Below are positions 46,377 through 58,033 of a DNA stretch of 64,000 nucleotides, piece after piece (positions within the stretch are counted from its first letter, which is position 1; the number at the start of each line of letters is the position of its first letter). The DNA lies in assembly GCA_013399015.1 (NCBI GenBank), contig VWZX01006720.1:487390-551389 (forward strand), written 5' to 3'. This DNA is from Galbula dea. Taxonomy: Eukaryota > Chordata > Aves > Piciformes > Galbulidae. The notes under the pieces are model-generated. The model ran no database searches. It saw nothing but the letters and a program-made list of their open reading frames with translations, and had not been told where the DNA came from. A program made the position numbers and the translations under genes.

Positions 46377-47865
46377 TGTGGTACTGTGAATTATTTGTGT
46401 GGTTGTGTCCAACATTACCCTTAGACACATTTTCTTTTCTACAATTGGATGGAGTGGTTTAGCAGGTACAAAAGTAACCCAGAGCAAAGTTAAATCAAAT
46501 TCACAAGCAAGAAAAGCTCACCTCAAAGCCTTAAAATATAACCTCAAAAGACCTTCTGGCTTTATAGCAGTATAATTGAGAGCATGTAATAATCCAGTGA
46601 CAGCATGACCAAAATAATGCACCTGTAGAACAAAGGAGAGGGGATGAGTGGAAAGAAAGAAAAAATGATGAGATAAGAGTCTTTACAGTCATTGCCTGTT
46701 GGTTTTGCTGCCATGGTTGTTTTCCTCCCAGTACTATTAAATTATGTTTGTACTGGATTATCGTGAGGAGAAAGGTATCATAAAGTTTTATGATGAGAGT
46801 CTTAGAGAGGATAAGCATTTGCAGGAGGCTGCTGTTGGCTGTCTGAGGAATTCATTTTGTGGTGGTTGTCCGAGAGGACCTGCTGACAGAATTGCTGCTC
46901 TTAGGAGAATGCCAGGGAAGTCCTTTTGGGGAGGATGAGCAAGGTGATCTCACTGGGAGGGACAACTTCTCATTCTGGCTGAGAGCATAATTCATGCGCA
47001 CCTCACGACTTGACCTCATCACAGTGATGTAGCTATAAATTATGAGGAAGATTGATCTACCTGTGAGCTTTACTGATCACTTACCCAGGAGAGGTAGGTG
47101 CTGTCACAGTGAGGCCCTGCAACATGAGCTGTTGTAAAAGCTGTTGCAAAAAGGAGATGGCAGCTCTCCATCAGCCATCCATGGCCAGGAACAAGTTTCT
47201 TAACACAGGACTCTGTTTACTGGTCAGCTCAGGCTTCCTTCAGAATGATCAAAGATCCCTGCAAGGTCACAGTGGGGTAATTGAGAATTACAGCTCAACA
47301 AAGACCTACCATCTGCTGTGCCTCAAAGGTGGACATTGCTCTTTAAACCATGTATCACCATGATCAATCATATGATAAAGTACATGACACTCAGCTTCCT
47401 GATACCCTTCAGATTATCAACAATTGAAGATGGATATGGCTGCCCTTCTCCTAGTGGCTCTTCTCCTTCCATCTTGGAGCAGAGGGTAGAGATGCACCTC
47501 TGAGCATACTTCCAGGGGTTCAGCTTGGTGGGGCTGTGAAATGCTGATTTTGGGGGCTGGTTCTCTGCACCACTTGGAAGATTTGACAGTTTAAGACTTT
47601 AGAGACTGTAAGAGGTTTTGTCTTGCACTCCAGGACATATGATTGTTCTGCCCAGGACTCAATGTGATGGTTAGGACAGTAATTATTCATAAAGACAGCC
47701 TGGGACAGAGCAGTAGTCCAGCCAGGGATGAAGAAGCTCCATCCTGTGGCACCTGCACATCAACACTAGCAGCTGTATTCCTCCCAGGACCCCACCACGA
47801 TCCCAGTAGTTAGCATGTGAGATTGAGAGCATCAAATGGGCCAACCTCCCTTTCTTTGAATGGTG
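46377..47865. other. Unique DNA
   Basis: Nothing recognised over 1.5 kb. Confidence 0.45.
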
Positions 47866-48103
47866 AGGGTGCAGCAGGAGGTTGAGGTTGGACATGAGGA
47901 ACAATGTCTTCATGGAAAGGGTTGTCAAGGCCTGGCCCAGGCTGTCCAGGGCAGTGGTGGAGTCACCATCCCTGCAGGGGTTTCGAATCCATGGAGATGT
48001 GGTGCTGAGACATGGTTTAGTGGTGACCTGGCAGTGCAGGTTAATGGTTAGACTTGATGAGCTTAGAGGTCTGTTTGAACCAAAATGATTCTGTAATTCT
48101 GTG
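47866..48103 (+). mobile_element. CR1 LINE 3' fragment with shared extra 3' flank
   Basis: Begins at 'gtgcagcaggaggttgaggt', reads MRNNVFMERVVKAWPRL and ends with AAAATGATTCTGTAATTCTGTG. It carries variants shared only with the copy at 53709 ('cttcatggaaagggttgtca', 'catccctgcaggggtt', 'gatgagcttagag'). The similarity between these two copies continues past the CR1 end for about 94 bases (next entry). Confidence 0.93.
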
Positions 48104-48197
48104 ATAAGAGTTCTTAAAATATTCCTGATTTCATCTTTTCTCTTCATTTCTCATGATGTGATGCTCTTTGGAATAACATCTGTGGTGAGGATAACCT
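48104..48197 (+). repeat. Duplicated non-CR1 flank, copy 1
   Basis: From 'agagttcttaaaatattc' to GAGGATAACCT this segment matches 54104-54197 with few differences, including the words 'ttctgatgatgtgatgct'-type and 'ctttggaataacatctg'. It lies outside the CR1 consensus end. Similarity stops sharply after TAACCT in both. Confidence 0.85.
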
Positions 48198-48683
48198 AGC
48201 TGTTAAGTTTCCCTTTGGGGGTCTTAGGGCAGATGCCAGAGGCTGAGAGCAGCACCATATGTCCTACAGGAAAAGGTATCTTTCAGAATTGTCCTCTGAT
48301 TTAAGGTTTCTTCTATGAGAACTATTTCCATGGACAGAGAACTTCTGCACTGAGTCCTTTACAGTGCTGAGCTCCCCACAATACCCATGAGCAGCTTTCA
48401 AGAGTGGAGTCTGTCAAAAAAAGAACTCAAAGAATCACAAGTCCCCCTGGAAGTACAGAGCTTGTGAACTCAATTTACCATGTAAACGAGAAGCTTGCCA
48501 AGAGGCCAACATCCTTACCTGATTTGTTGACACAGACATCACAGGCAATGTTTTCTATGGCTGTGTGCATCTGCATTTGTTTGCCCTCTGATCAGGCCCA
48601 TAATCCAGCCACTTCTGCCTCAGGGAACATTGCTCTGTGTCCTTCCTGGTTCTGACAGCAACCTGCAGGTGAGATATGGGACG
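48198..48683. other. Unique DNA
   Basis: Nothing recognised. Confidence 0.4.
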
Positions 48684-49143
48684 TCATAGAATCATCAGAA
48701 TTGGAAGGGACCTCAAAGGTCATCCAGTTCCAAACCCCCTGCCTGGCAGGGACACCATCCACTAGATCAGGTTGCCCAGGGCCCTGTCAAGCTTTGTCTT
48801 AAAAGCTTCCAGGGATGAGGCTTCCACAACCTCTCTGGGCAACCTCTTCCGCTGCCTAACCACCCTCATGGTGAAGAACTTCCTCCTAATATCCAACCTA
48901 AATCTCCCCTCCCCTAGCTCACACCCATTTCCCCTGGTTCTATCACTGTCTGACCTCCTCAAAAGTCCCTCCCCAGCTTTCTTGCAGGCCCCCTTCAGAT
49001 ACTGGAAAGCCACAAGAAGGTCTCCTGGGAGCCTTCTCCTCTGCAGACTGAACAACCCCAACTCTCTCAGCCTGTCCTCATAGGAGAGGTGCTCCAGTCC
49101 TCGGATCATTCTCCTGGCCCTTCTCTTCTGACTCTTTCCAGAA
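48684..49143 (-). mobile_element. CR1 LINE, 0.46 kb, fairly young
   Basis: Left edge TCATAGAATCATCAGAATTGG then GGAAGGGACC, 'ctgcctggcagggacacc' and 'atgaggcttccacaacctct'. It extends through the ORF2 C-terminus and stops at 'tgactctttccagaac'. The minus-strand frame is open: MIRGLEHLSYEDRLRELG, RRSDSDRTRGNGCELG and LPREVVEASSLEAFKTKLD, ending in GNLI and stop. It closely resembles 32482-33028. Confidence 0.94.
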
Positions 49144-50448
49144 CCTGAATCCCTTGACTGTAAGGACAGGTGGGGAGAGCTGTTTGCTTCCAGGGGTGTT
49201 TGGGGAAGGTGACTATGGGCTGCAGTGAGATGTGGAGGGACCACGATCCTGTGGAGGGACCATGATCCTGTGGAGGTGCCTGCACTGTTGGCATGAACAA
49301 CGAGGTCCTCTATGCTTTGTACTGGCAGTGACTTTACCTGTGATCCTTCTAATGAAACCTGGCTGTCTGTGGAATTTTACCTGCAGCCAAAGCCATCACA
49401 TCCAGTGATGGAACTCCTGGCTTTGGCTGCCTTGTCCACCCAGTGCAACCTGGGACCCAGGAAACTATGCCAGCCCCTCCATATCCCAGGCACAGTCAAG
49501 GCAGTCTCTCCCTGCTCAGGAGAACCTCCCTCTCTTTTCCAACCTTAGTTGTCCTTTTCCTTTTGCTCTTCCCTTTCCATCTCCTCGTGCCCATCCTGCT
49601 GCTACCACTGTTGACTCTTGTTTCTCACCAGGTTCAACATGGCACTGAAAAGCCCCCAAACTCTTCACCCCAAGCTGCTGCTAGATCCCTGAGCATCTGC
49701 ACTGCCTGACACAGGAATGGGAGATAGAGATGCACACAGAGGCCACTCAGTCTCTTACCTATTGCCACTGCAAGTTTGCCTTCCAAGATCAATTTGTCAT
49801 ACTCATGTTGTGCGTCTCCAGATAACATAAGGGACTGGTTGTTCTGTCTCAGAAAGATTCTCCTTTGGTATAAAAACATTGTGATGCTAAATTTTGTCTC
49901 CTGACCTCTGAATTAAGCCTTGTCTCACAGTGATATTTTATTCTTTTCCTGATTCTCTCTCACACATATCCTTTTGGTGACCTCTGGAATCACTGCTCAC
50001 CTGTGCCAGACCAAATTCACTCCTCCCATCCATACCCTCAGTCACTTCAGCATTATTGTTGCTTGTCTCTGAATTCTCCAATTAGTCAAAATTAATGACT
50101 CCCAGCAACTGGTGATGAAGAGAGGACAGAGGGTGTTTAATGTGGCAGTTGTTTACTCCACTGAGAAAACATCTGTGTTCCCTTGTCAGAGAGCTAGTCT
50201 GTCCCAGTCACCACGTTGGAGGCACACACTGCTCCTTCTCAGAAGTGACACACAAATGCTTGCCTTCTCTTGCAAGAGTTTGTTCTTTATTCTTCTGTTG
50301 CATCTGCTCTGTGCCTGATGGCAGGAAGTTTTTGAAGTGTGAGTAGAGATTTTAAGGGTTCAGAAACTTTGGTTGTTCCACAGCTAAGGTTTGGGATCAT
50401 TATTTATTATTTTCCTAAAAATTATCAACATATCATCACCTTTCTCTG
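49144..50448. other. Unique DNA with a short tandem repeat
   Basis: A 19-bp repeat lies at 49231-49280. Otherwise nothing recognised. Confidence 0.45.
49231..49280. repeat. 19-bp tandem repeat, about 2.6 copies
   Basis: TGTGGAGGGACCACGATCC at 49231-49249 is followed by TGTGGAGGGACCATGATCC (49250-49268) and a partial TGTGGAGGTGCC. Confidence 0.9.
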
Positions 50449-50588
50449 CTGGAGAGAGTCCAGTGGAGGCTACCAAGATGCTGGAGGAGACTGGAGCATC
50501 TCTGGGAGGAGGAAAGGCTTAGAGCCCTGGGGCTGCTTAGCCTGGAGGAGAGCAGAGCCAGAGGAGATCTGCTCAATGCTGAGCTATC
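50449..50588 (+). mobile_element. CR1 LINE internal fragment lacking both ends
   Basis: CTGGAGAGAGTCCAGTGGAG, 'gagcatctctgggaggagga' and 'gggctgcttagcctggagga' match the ORF2 C-terminal region of the 30185/61688 subfamily. It stops at 'ctgctcaatgctgagc' without the 3' end. It is the remnant of a larger insertion after deletion. Confidence 0.85.
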
Positions 50589-53500
50589 CCCAGGTGACCT
50601 CTGCCTAGCACATCTCATCCCTGTTTGGATTCAACAGCAGCATCCTAGCAATGGCTAGCTGCATGTTATCAGTAGACATCAGTTCAGGTTGGGGAGTGAT
50701 TGTTCATGTGAAAAGCTGTGGTAATATCCCAGGTTTGTACATAATGAAAACAGATTTTAACTCTGTTTCCCTGTTAAGTGTTTGATAAATGGAATCTTAT
50801 ATCTGCACAATATTTTGTGTTTGATAGACCACATTTATCTGGACTTTCTAACAGGGAATTTATTTTAACAGCTCATTTCATAGCACTGAAGTATATTACT
50901 ACTACTACTGAGAATAATAATATCACTTACAGTGCCTTGAGTCTTCAGGAATATCAAACTGTTTATAAACTCCTCCACCCTGGAAAGCTCCCAGAGTGCC
51001 TCACCACATCTACACCACCTTCTGGGGCAGAAAATGAGATCACTGCTGTCCAAAGCCAACTGCATGGGAGTTACAGAAGAGAGCAGTGAAAATCCTCCCT
51101 CAGTGCCCCTGCCAGATGATGGTTTCTGAGATGCCACTTGCTGACGCTTGTGGTGTTTCCGCTGGAGTTGTTTCTCTGGTGGCTGTAAGGTTCACTACCA
51201 CCTCCTCTCTTGCTGTGCTACAGCCATAGGTCTGACTGTGTTACTTGTGGGTTACCTGTGATTCCCCTGGTCCCTCTCCTGGGCTCCTGCTGCTTTGCAG
51301 GAACAGCTGAAGCACTTGGACAGGACTTTGGCATGACCACATCACGGCTCTGCTGATCCTTTGGCCAAGGAATTGACCCTGGCTTCCAGCCCTTCCTCTG
51401 GGCTTTCTTTTTAGAGCTCAGTGAAGCAAAATCCACTGGTTTCATTGATGGTTGGGCTTCTGTGATTTTCCAAACATCTATTAAGGTAGAGCCAATGACT
51501 TTCTTGTCCAGAAAACTTCCATTCTGCTCTGTGCTTTGGACAATGATGTCAGCCCAGAGTGATTAAGATTTCCAAATTCCCTGCCACAAAACAGAAGTGA
51601 ACTAATCAGAGGGTCAGGCAGGCTAATTACAGCCAAGAGAAAGCTTCTATTTATTCCCAAGTATCTTGTTAATCAGCAATAATGGAAAAGGAAATAGCAA
51701 GAAATTACATGGCAGTTAAGTGAGGTTTTGGTAAAATACATATTGTTAAATTAACAGAAGTGTCATTGAATCATGAGAATGTAATTTAATTTAATCCATT
51801 AACAATATGAATCTTGAATCTCACTGCCCATCCTGTTTTCCAGAGTGGAAGTAATGAAATTTTTAGTGGTGAGTAGGTATGGTCATTATTAGAGACCTAA
51901 TTGCTCAAAGGTGGATTAATATCCACCCAAACATTTCACTTTGGGAGGTTAGAGACTTCTTTAATGTCATAGTTGAAAAAAGATGGAGAAGAAATGCTGT
52001 GTGGTTGCTGGTGAAGCCCAGTGAAAGAGGTCATGGTCTGATGCATCATCTGCAGTCAGGTTTATTGGGACAGGAATGGAGCAGAACCTGCCCAGCAGAA
52101 AGACATGTACAGAGCTGCTTCTTCCTCTTCTGGGTGCTCCTACCACGAGGACATCCATGCAGACATCAACAGTAACAAAAAATTGCATTTCAGCCAATAT
52201 CTGATCCTTTTACAGAAAGAGATCTAAGAGCAGTAAGGATATGGATATCCAGGATGGGTATAGGAAGAGGAGGTAGAGAAGGAGAAGAGGATGAGGACAA
52301 GGAGGAAGAGGATAAGGACGAGGATGAGAAGGGCTGTCCTATACTAACACTAATCAGGCTAAATCAGGCTGGACAAGGAACTCTTCTTGGTCCCACTCTC
52401 TGGGCAGAAGGGGAACATCTGGCCCTTACAGGAGGCTTCTTGAGAAGGAGCACAAAAGGAGTCCCCGAACTCAGAGCCCAACTCTTTGTTGCTGGGGTGC
52501 CTTTATCAGGAGTAAAGCTTGTCCTGGGATGTGTCTGCCCAAGGGTTACTCTGCAGATGACTGGGCTGTTCCTGTGTTTCTCCAATGGCTCTGACCTCAG
52601 GTCTCTGGATCTGCTTCCCCATTGGGGTGTATTGATGGAAGAAATATTCCCTACCTGTCTTCATGAAGGGTTTAATAAGAGAATAAATATATTAATTGCT
52701 GCCTTGTTGGTTCTGGTGGCAGCTTTTGCTTTAAATCTATGGTGATCTTCTTGGGCAAACTCCTTTTGGGGCTCAAGACTTCAGTTGTCAGTATGGAGCA
52801 GAGAGCAGTAGGGCTTGATCTTCAGTTTGGGTTTGTTGAAGGAGGTTTATGTTTATGAGCAAATACAGTTTTCTGATTGGGGAAAAAAAAAAGCTCAGTG
52901 TTAAAAATCAAACTTTGATCCCCTTGAGTCACATAGAGACAGGCACTAACAAGCATCTTATGAGCTGAAAATTGAATCTTATGACACTTCAAACAAGCAG
53001 TCTTGGGAAATTAAGATTAGGGCTGGAAATAGGAGAAATCAACATTAAAGCTTCTGTAGATATGCTTTAGGTATTAGCCATGGGGACCAAAACCTCCTGA
53101 ATTTTTTCACACTGCAGTAAACTTTGGTTGCATCCCAAATTGAAGAGCAGAGCCAAGGGGAGGTCCTGGCATGGCTTCTCCTGGGGCTGGCAGTGATCCA
53201 GCCCTGGGGAGAAGATGCCAAGGTGAGGGAAGCAGAGCTCGGGGACGGTGTTGGGGTGGCTGGGCTGGCATGTGACCTCTGGGTGTCACCAGCTGAGAAC
53301 CAAGGAGTTGGTGTTCACATCATAGTTTCTGTTCTTTCCCTTATGGAGGGAAAGGGTGACCTCTTCCATAGTGGCATGGCAAACTGTTCCTTTTCTGCAG
53401 GTTTCTCATATATTTGCTGTCATCCCTCACTCCTTCTGGTCTGTAAAATTCTTTTGCTTACTTGCATTTTATTCTAAAGAGTGGAACAGTTTCCACTTGA

Positions 53501-53708
53501 CCTGCTGTGATTTCAGAAGAGCAATGTGGATGTTAATAATCTCATTAATAAGGGTCTGATATTTATGTGAAGCTTCTTTCAAAGTCAGTGTATGACTTCA
53601 CAAGGAGAAGGTGCTGTTGGTTTTCTGCTGCAGCCAGAGCCGTGGTGTTCATTTGCCTTGACTCACTGATAGGATAGAGAAGAGTCCAAGTGGCTGTTGG
53701 TGCCTTTG
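50589..53708. other. Unique DNA with a purine tract
   Basis: A purine-rich tract is at 52262-52333. A 163-codon frame across it (52254-52745) begins with an acidic low-complexity run and continues without recognisable domains, so it is not called a gene. Confidence 0.45.
52262..52333. repeat. Purine-rich (GGA/GAA) tract
   Basis: About 70 bases nearly all A or G on the plus strand (AGGAAGAGGAGG-type with GAGGAT/GAGGAC words). The in-frame product would be an Asp/Glu/Lys run, a composition artefact. Confidence 0.85.
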
Positions 53709-54103
53709 GCAGCTGAGGGAACTAGGGTTGTTTGGTCTGGAGAAGAGGAGGCTCAGGAGAGACCTTCTGGCTTTCTACAACTCCCTGAAAGGAGGTTGGA
53801 GCCAGGGGAGTGCTGGTCACTTCTACCCGGTAACAAGTGTTAGGATGAGAGAAAACAGCCTCAGGTTGTGCCAGGGGAGGTTTAGGTTGGACATGAGGAA
53901 CAATTTCTTCATGGAAAGGGTTGTCAAGGCCTGGTCCAGGCTGCCCAGGGCAGTGGTGGAGTCACCATCCCTGCAGGGGTTGAAAAGCCATGGAGATGTG
54001 GTGCTGAGACATGGTTTAGTGGTGACCTGGCAGTGCTGGTTAACAGTTGGAACTGATGAGCTTAGAGATCTGTTCGAACCAAAATGATTCTGTGATTCTG
54101 TGA
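53709..54103 (+). mobile_element. CR1 LINE 3' fragment with shared extra 3' flank
   Basis: Starts at 'gcagctgagggaactagggt' (ORF2 C-terminal block), has the open frame FGLEKRRLRRDLLAFYNSLK and LPRAVVESPSLQGLKSHG, and ends with GATTCTGTGATTCTGTG. It is about 160 bases longer at the 5' side than its partner at 47866, with which it shares private variants and the following non-CR1 flank. Confidence 0.93.
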
Positions 54104-54197
54104 AAATAGTTCTTCAAATATTCATGATTTCATCTTTTTCCTTTCATTTCTGATGATGTGATGCTCTTTGGAATAACATCTGTTGTGAGGGTAACCT
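54104..54197 (+). repeat. Duplicated non-CR1 flank, copy 2
   Basis: From 'atagttcttcaaatattc' to GAGGGTAACCT it matches 48104-48197. Beyond TAACCT the two sites diverge at once. This segment should not belong to CR1, whose transcripts end at the octamer repeat. Confidence 0.85.
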
Positions 54198-54685
54198 TTA
54201 AAATTCAGTAGAGGAGGAAGAAGAAAGAAGAATGATGCCTCCAGATGTCCTGAAAAAAGAACTAGTACAGTCTTTTGTTTGTTTGTCTCAGGCTAGACTT
54301 TTGAGTAACCTACACATGCTTCCCAAATATGCACAACTAAATGTCCTGGTGATGAAAACCCTAATTGTTTACCCAGGATGCAGACCAACATGGAACTCTC
54401 TGGCATTTAAATCCTTGCATCTGTAGTCCTTTGTTTTGGAAAGGGCAGCAAATTAAACTCCTACCAGCAGACATGCCAAACAGGTCTTCTGGGGGTTCTG
54501 AGGTTTGTGCAGCTCAGCCTGCTGGAGAGTTATCAATTATTAATGGGGGAATGTTCCTGTGCCAGTAACTGGCAGTGCCCATGCAGAGAAGAGGAGAGAG
54601 AGAACAGCCTGAGGAGCACCAAGCTAGGCAGGCTCTGCTGGGAGAAGAGGCAAGGTCTTTGCTGGGAAGAGGCAAGGGCACACTA
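54198..54685. other. Unique DNA
   Basis: Nothing recognised. Confidence 0.4.
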
Positions 54686-54752
54686 GGGAGTTGGACTAGA
54701 TGAACTTTAAAAGTCCCTCCCAACTCAGAACATTTTATGGTTCTATGATTCC
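54686..54752 (+). mobile_element. CR1 LINE, ~65-bp 3' tip
   Basis: GGGAGTTGGACTAGATGAAC, 'ttaaaagtccctcccaactc' and TTATGGTTCTATGATTCC are the extreme 3' end of a sense CR1. Confidence 0.85.
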
Positions 54753-55051
54753 TGCCCTTGGCTGGCCACTGTCCTGCTGGGGCTTGTGTCCAGGCTGTGG
54801 GCAGCAGAAGCCCCTGCCTGGGTGGCAGAGCTGGTGGTTGGCCCAAGAGCCCTGGTGCCCGTAGGCAGAGCAGCCTGGGTTTGCTCTGCCAGCTCCTCAT
54901 GATGAGGTGGATGTGTGGGTGGAGAGCAAACCTCTGTAGGAACAGGCAGAGAAGATTGCTCAGAGGGATACCTCTTAGGAGACATCTCCTAGGGAGGATG
55001 TGCCCCAGGACATCACTGCCATGGACCTCACTGCTCTGTGCTTCTCTCAAT

Positions 55052-55226
55052 TCACAGAATCATTTTTGTTGGAAGAGACCTCTAAGCTCACCAAGTCCAA
55101 CCCTTACCCAGCACTGCCAGGTCACCACTAAACCATGTCCCTAAGCACCACATCTCCATGGCTTTGAAACCCCTCCAGGGATGGTAACTCCATCACTGCC
55201 CTGAGCAGCCTGGGCCAGGCCTTGAT
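55052..55226 (-). mobile_element. CR1 LINE, ~175-bp 3' end
   Basis: Left edge TTCACAGAATCATTTTTGTT then GGAAGAGACC, CCAGCACTGCCAGGTCACCA, 'aagcaccacatctccatgg' and 'ctccagggatggtaactcca'. It is truncated after 'gggccaggccttgatga'. Confidence 0.93.
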
Positions 55227-56460
55227 GATACCATTCAGGGCACACAGAAAGGCTCTGTGGTTTTTATTATTCAAACCCTACAGTCAGTGAGGCACAAGCA
55301 GCATCAAACTCCTGGAGTTTCAGTGCAGCTGGGTAGGTGGGGCTCATCCTCTCTCCATGGTTCATTGTTCAGGAAGCCAGACAGATGAAGCCAGGCAAAC
55401 CTGAGTCCCTTTGGGGCTCTTCCATTCAACCTTTTCATTTGGGGTTGGGTTTGGGCTTGTTTTGTTTTGTTTTGTTTTTCAGTTTCCATTATAATCAAAC
55501 AATCCAAACTGCAGCTTGAAGATGCAAAGCCTGAACTGTTCCACTGAAACTGTTAACTCTTTAAAAAGATTGATGGCTGCTTCAGGGCTGTTGACACTTT
55601 CTATGTCAGGAATAATAGAAAGCAACAATATTCAGCAAGCCCACCAAGGTGGTTCCTCTCCTTTCCCTGATCAGCTCTTCCATCCCTGGTGTATTCTCAT
55701 GTGCTTACAAGAAAAAGTGTATTCCCACAGACTGCTCCTGGGGGCTGGGGGTGGCCAGGCCTGGGTGAAGGCATCATGTGACAGGTACCACAAGGATTAG
55801 GGCATCACTGGTGATGCTCTGCTTGTGCTGGGATCCAGGCAGCACTATGTTGCTAAAATTAAACCATGAAATGTTCTCTGCATCCTTGGCAGTAGTGCAT
55901 GGGTACTGTCCTTGTCCAGACAGAGCTTCTAACCACTCTGGGAGCTCTGGGTTGAAATGGTTTATTTCAGTCAGAAATGGGTTTCTTTAGTAAGATAGAA
56001 TGAAACTTATGAAGCTTAATGTCCATGTCAAATACAAAATTTTCTCTTTGACATATTTTATCTCAGTGTCACCATGGAAAGAATTGGATGATCCACTTCT
56101 AGCTGAATATTAATGAAGTAAATCATCTGAGAGAATTTCCTACTGTGTTCAGAATACAAGAACCTCACATGCCTCATTAGATGCCTGTTGATTAGAAATA
56201 TTAAAGTGGCTTTTCTTTCTTTGAATTGTAATTAAAATTAATTTGACAGGCTTAACCCCCACCCCTGTATCTGGCTATCTACTGACACTTTTCATTTGGA
56301 AGACAGGTGTCCCTTTCCTGGCTGTGGTTTGCCTGGGTCTCAGCCTTCCCTCACACTGAAGCCAACACACACTCATGTGCTGGAGGATGGTGGGACCCAC
56401 ATCCTGACACCTGTTCTGGGAGTGGAGCTGGGCCAGCCAGGAGCTGGGCTGTGGCTTCAC
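55227..56460. other. Unique DNA with a (TTTTG)n run
   Basis: About four TTTTG units lie at 55458-55480. No gene recognised. Confidence 0.45.
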
Positions 56461-56946
56461 TACAAGAAAGACATTGAGATGCTGGAGTGTGTCCAGAGAA
56501 GGGCAATGAAGCTGGGGAAGGGTCTGGACCACAAGTGTTGTGAGGAGCAGCTGAGGGAACTGGAGTTGGTTAGTCTGGAGAAGAGGAGGCTCAGGGGAGA
56601 CCTTCTGGCTCTCTGCAACTACATGAAAAGGAGGATGGAACATGGCAGGGGTTGATCTCTTCTCCCAAGAAACAAATGACAGGACAAGAGGAAATGCCCT
56701 CAAGTTATGCCAGGGGAGGTTCAGGTTGGACATGAGGAACAATTTCTTCTCCACAAGAGCTGTCAAGCCCTCTCCCAGGCTTCCCAGGGCAGTGGTGGAG
56801 TCACCATCACCGGAGGGGATCACAAAACATCTAGACATGGCACTTCGAGATACAGTTTAGTAGCATGGGGGTGTTGGGTGGATGGTTGGACTTGATGATC
56901 TTAGAGGTCTTTTCCAAGAAAAATGATTCTCTGCTTCAGTGGTTCT
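56461..56946 (+). mobile_element. CR1 LINE, 0.49 kb
   Basis: Starts at 'tacaagaaagacattgagat' (KKDIEMLECVQRRAMK), continues through EEQLRELELVSLEKRRLRGD, shifts frame near 56640, resumes with GNALKLCQGRFRLDMRNNFF and LPRAVVESPSPEGITKHL, and ends with TTGGACTTGATGATC and a decayed repeat (ATGATTCTCTGCTTC). Confidence 0.92.
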
Positions 56947-57000
56947 AGGTCCCCAGTTCAGGCATATCTGCAGGGAGCAGGGTTCCCACTCTAAGCCCAG

Positions 57001-57062
57001 CCAGTGCTGCACCTCAAATCACTCGTGTCCCCAGTGCTGCACCTTGAATCACTCCTGTCCCC
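57001..57062. repeat. 30-bp tandem duplication abutting a CR1 end
   Basis: CCAGTGCTGCACCTCAAATC plus ACTCGTGTCC (57001-57030) is repeated at 57031-57060 with three differences. Its right end lies directly beside the CR1 that begins at 57064. Confidence 0.9.
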
Positions 57063-57063
57063 A

Positions 57064-57403
57064 TATCATAGAATCATAGAATCATCTGGGTTGTAAGGGA
57101 CCTCCAGAGGTCATCTAGTCTAACCCCCCTATAGTGAGCAGGGACATCCCCAACTAGATCAGGTTGCTCAGAACCTTGTCTAGCCTCACCTTGAACACCT
57201 CCAGAGACAGGGCCTCAACCACCTCCCTGGGCAACCTGTTCCAGTGTTCCACTGCCCTCATGGGAAGGAACTTTTTCCTATTATCTAATCTAAATCTGCT
57301 CTTCTCTAATTTAAAGCCATTTCCCCTTGTCCTTTCACTACAGGCCTTTGCAAACAGGCCCTCTCCAGCCTCTTTGTAAGTTCCCTTCAGGTAGCCATTC
57401 TGC
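57064..57403 (-). mobile_element. CR1 LINE, 0.34 kb, young-looking
   Basis: Left edge ATCATAGAATCATAGAATC (octamers intact), then GGTTGTAAGGGACC, 'gagcagggacatccccaact' and 'cagggcctcaaccacctccc'. It is truncated near 57403. The minus-strand frame is open to the normal terminus (RKKFLPMRAVEHWNRLPREV, then DKVLSNLI and stop at 57154). The only member of its subfamily in the window. Confidence 0.94.
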
Positions 57404-58033
57404 ATTTCTTATCCTTCTTTTGCCTTTGCAAGTAGCTCTGGGATTGAGCTTCTGTTGTAACCCTTCTCCAAGTCACGAAATATTGTTTATATCATTAATT
57501 CAGGTCGAGAGCCAAGACCTGTGCTGAATGCAATCTTGTTTTGGCAGCCCAGGCAGCAGCAGTGGAAGCTGCTGTAATAAGAGAGCGTTGCCTGTTATCG
57601 TCACCAGATGTACAACCCAGCGTGATTGTAGCTCTGAATCACAGGCACTCCAGGGACTGGGGGGGTTAGGAAACCTATTTAATCACTGGTCCTTTCAGGA
57701 TTAAAAGGCAAGGCAAAGGATAACATTTGTAATAGATTACATCTTTCTGAGAGTGGAATCTAGGCAGATTAAGTACTGTATTCCTTACAGTTATTTTTGT
57801 TCTCAGGACGTCTATTTGGGTCAGAAAGATCCTTAATGCTCTCAGGGAAATGTATTAAATGGGAGAGGAGTTTTCAGTTGCTGTTGGTAAGATGAGAAAA
57901 CAAGGCACCTCCCTTTACAACCTGCTACCTGAGGTTGAATTCCATCCCTGCTCAAAACAAGTCAAAGGAAGTGGGTGGGCAAAGCAGAAGAACACAGGTC
58001 AGGAAGTTCATGCTTTTTAGGTGTTCATCTCTG
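57404..58033. other. Unique DNA, possible conserved patch
   Basis: 57540-57640 keeps three CpGs in 36 bases (near 57586, 57599 and 57621). A GGATTA word is near 57698. No gene seen; a conserved non-coding element is possible. Confidence 0.35.

Noticed and set aside
52254..52745. Acidic 163-codon frame as a nuclear protein exon
   Set aside because: The acidic run is the translation of a purine tract; the remainder has no recognisable domain or splice context.
54060..54080. TTCGAACC-like word resembling a tRNA T-loop
   Set aside because: It lies inside a CR1 3' end; no acceptor, D or anticodon stems can be placed around it.
54514..55050. 178-codon frame on the minus strand
   Set aside because: Partly antisense to a CR1 tip, no recognisable domain, no conserved features.
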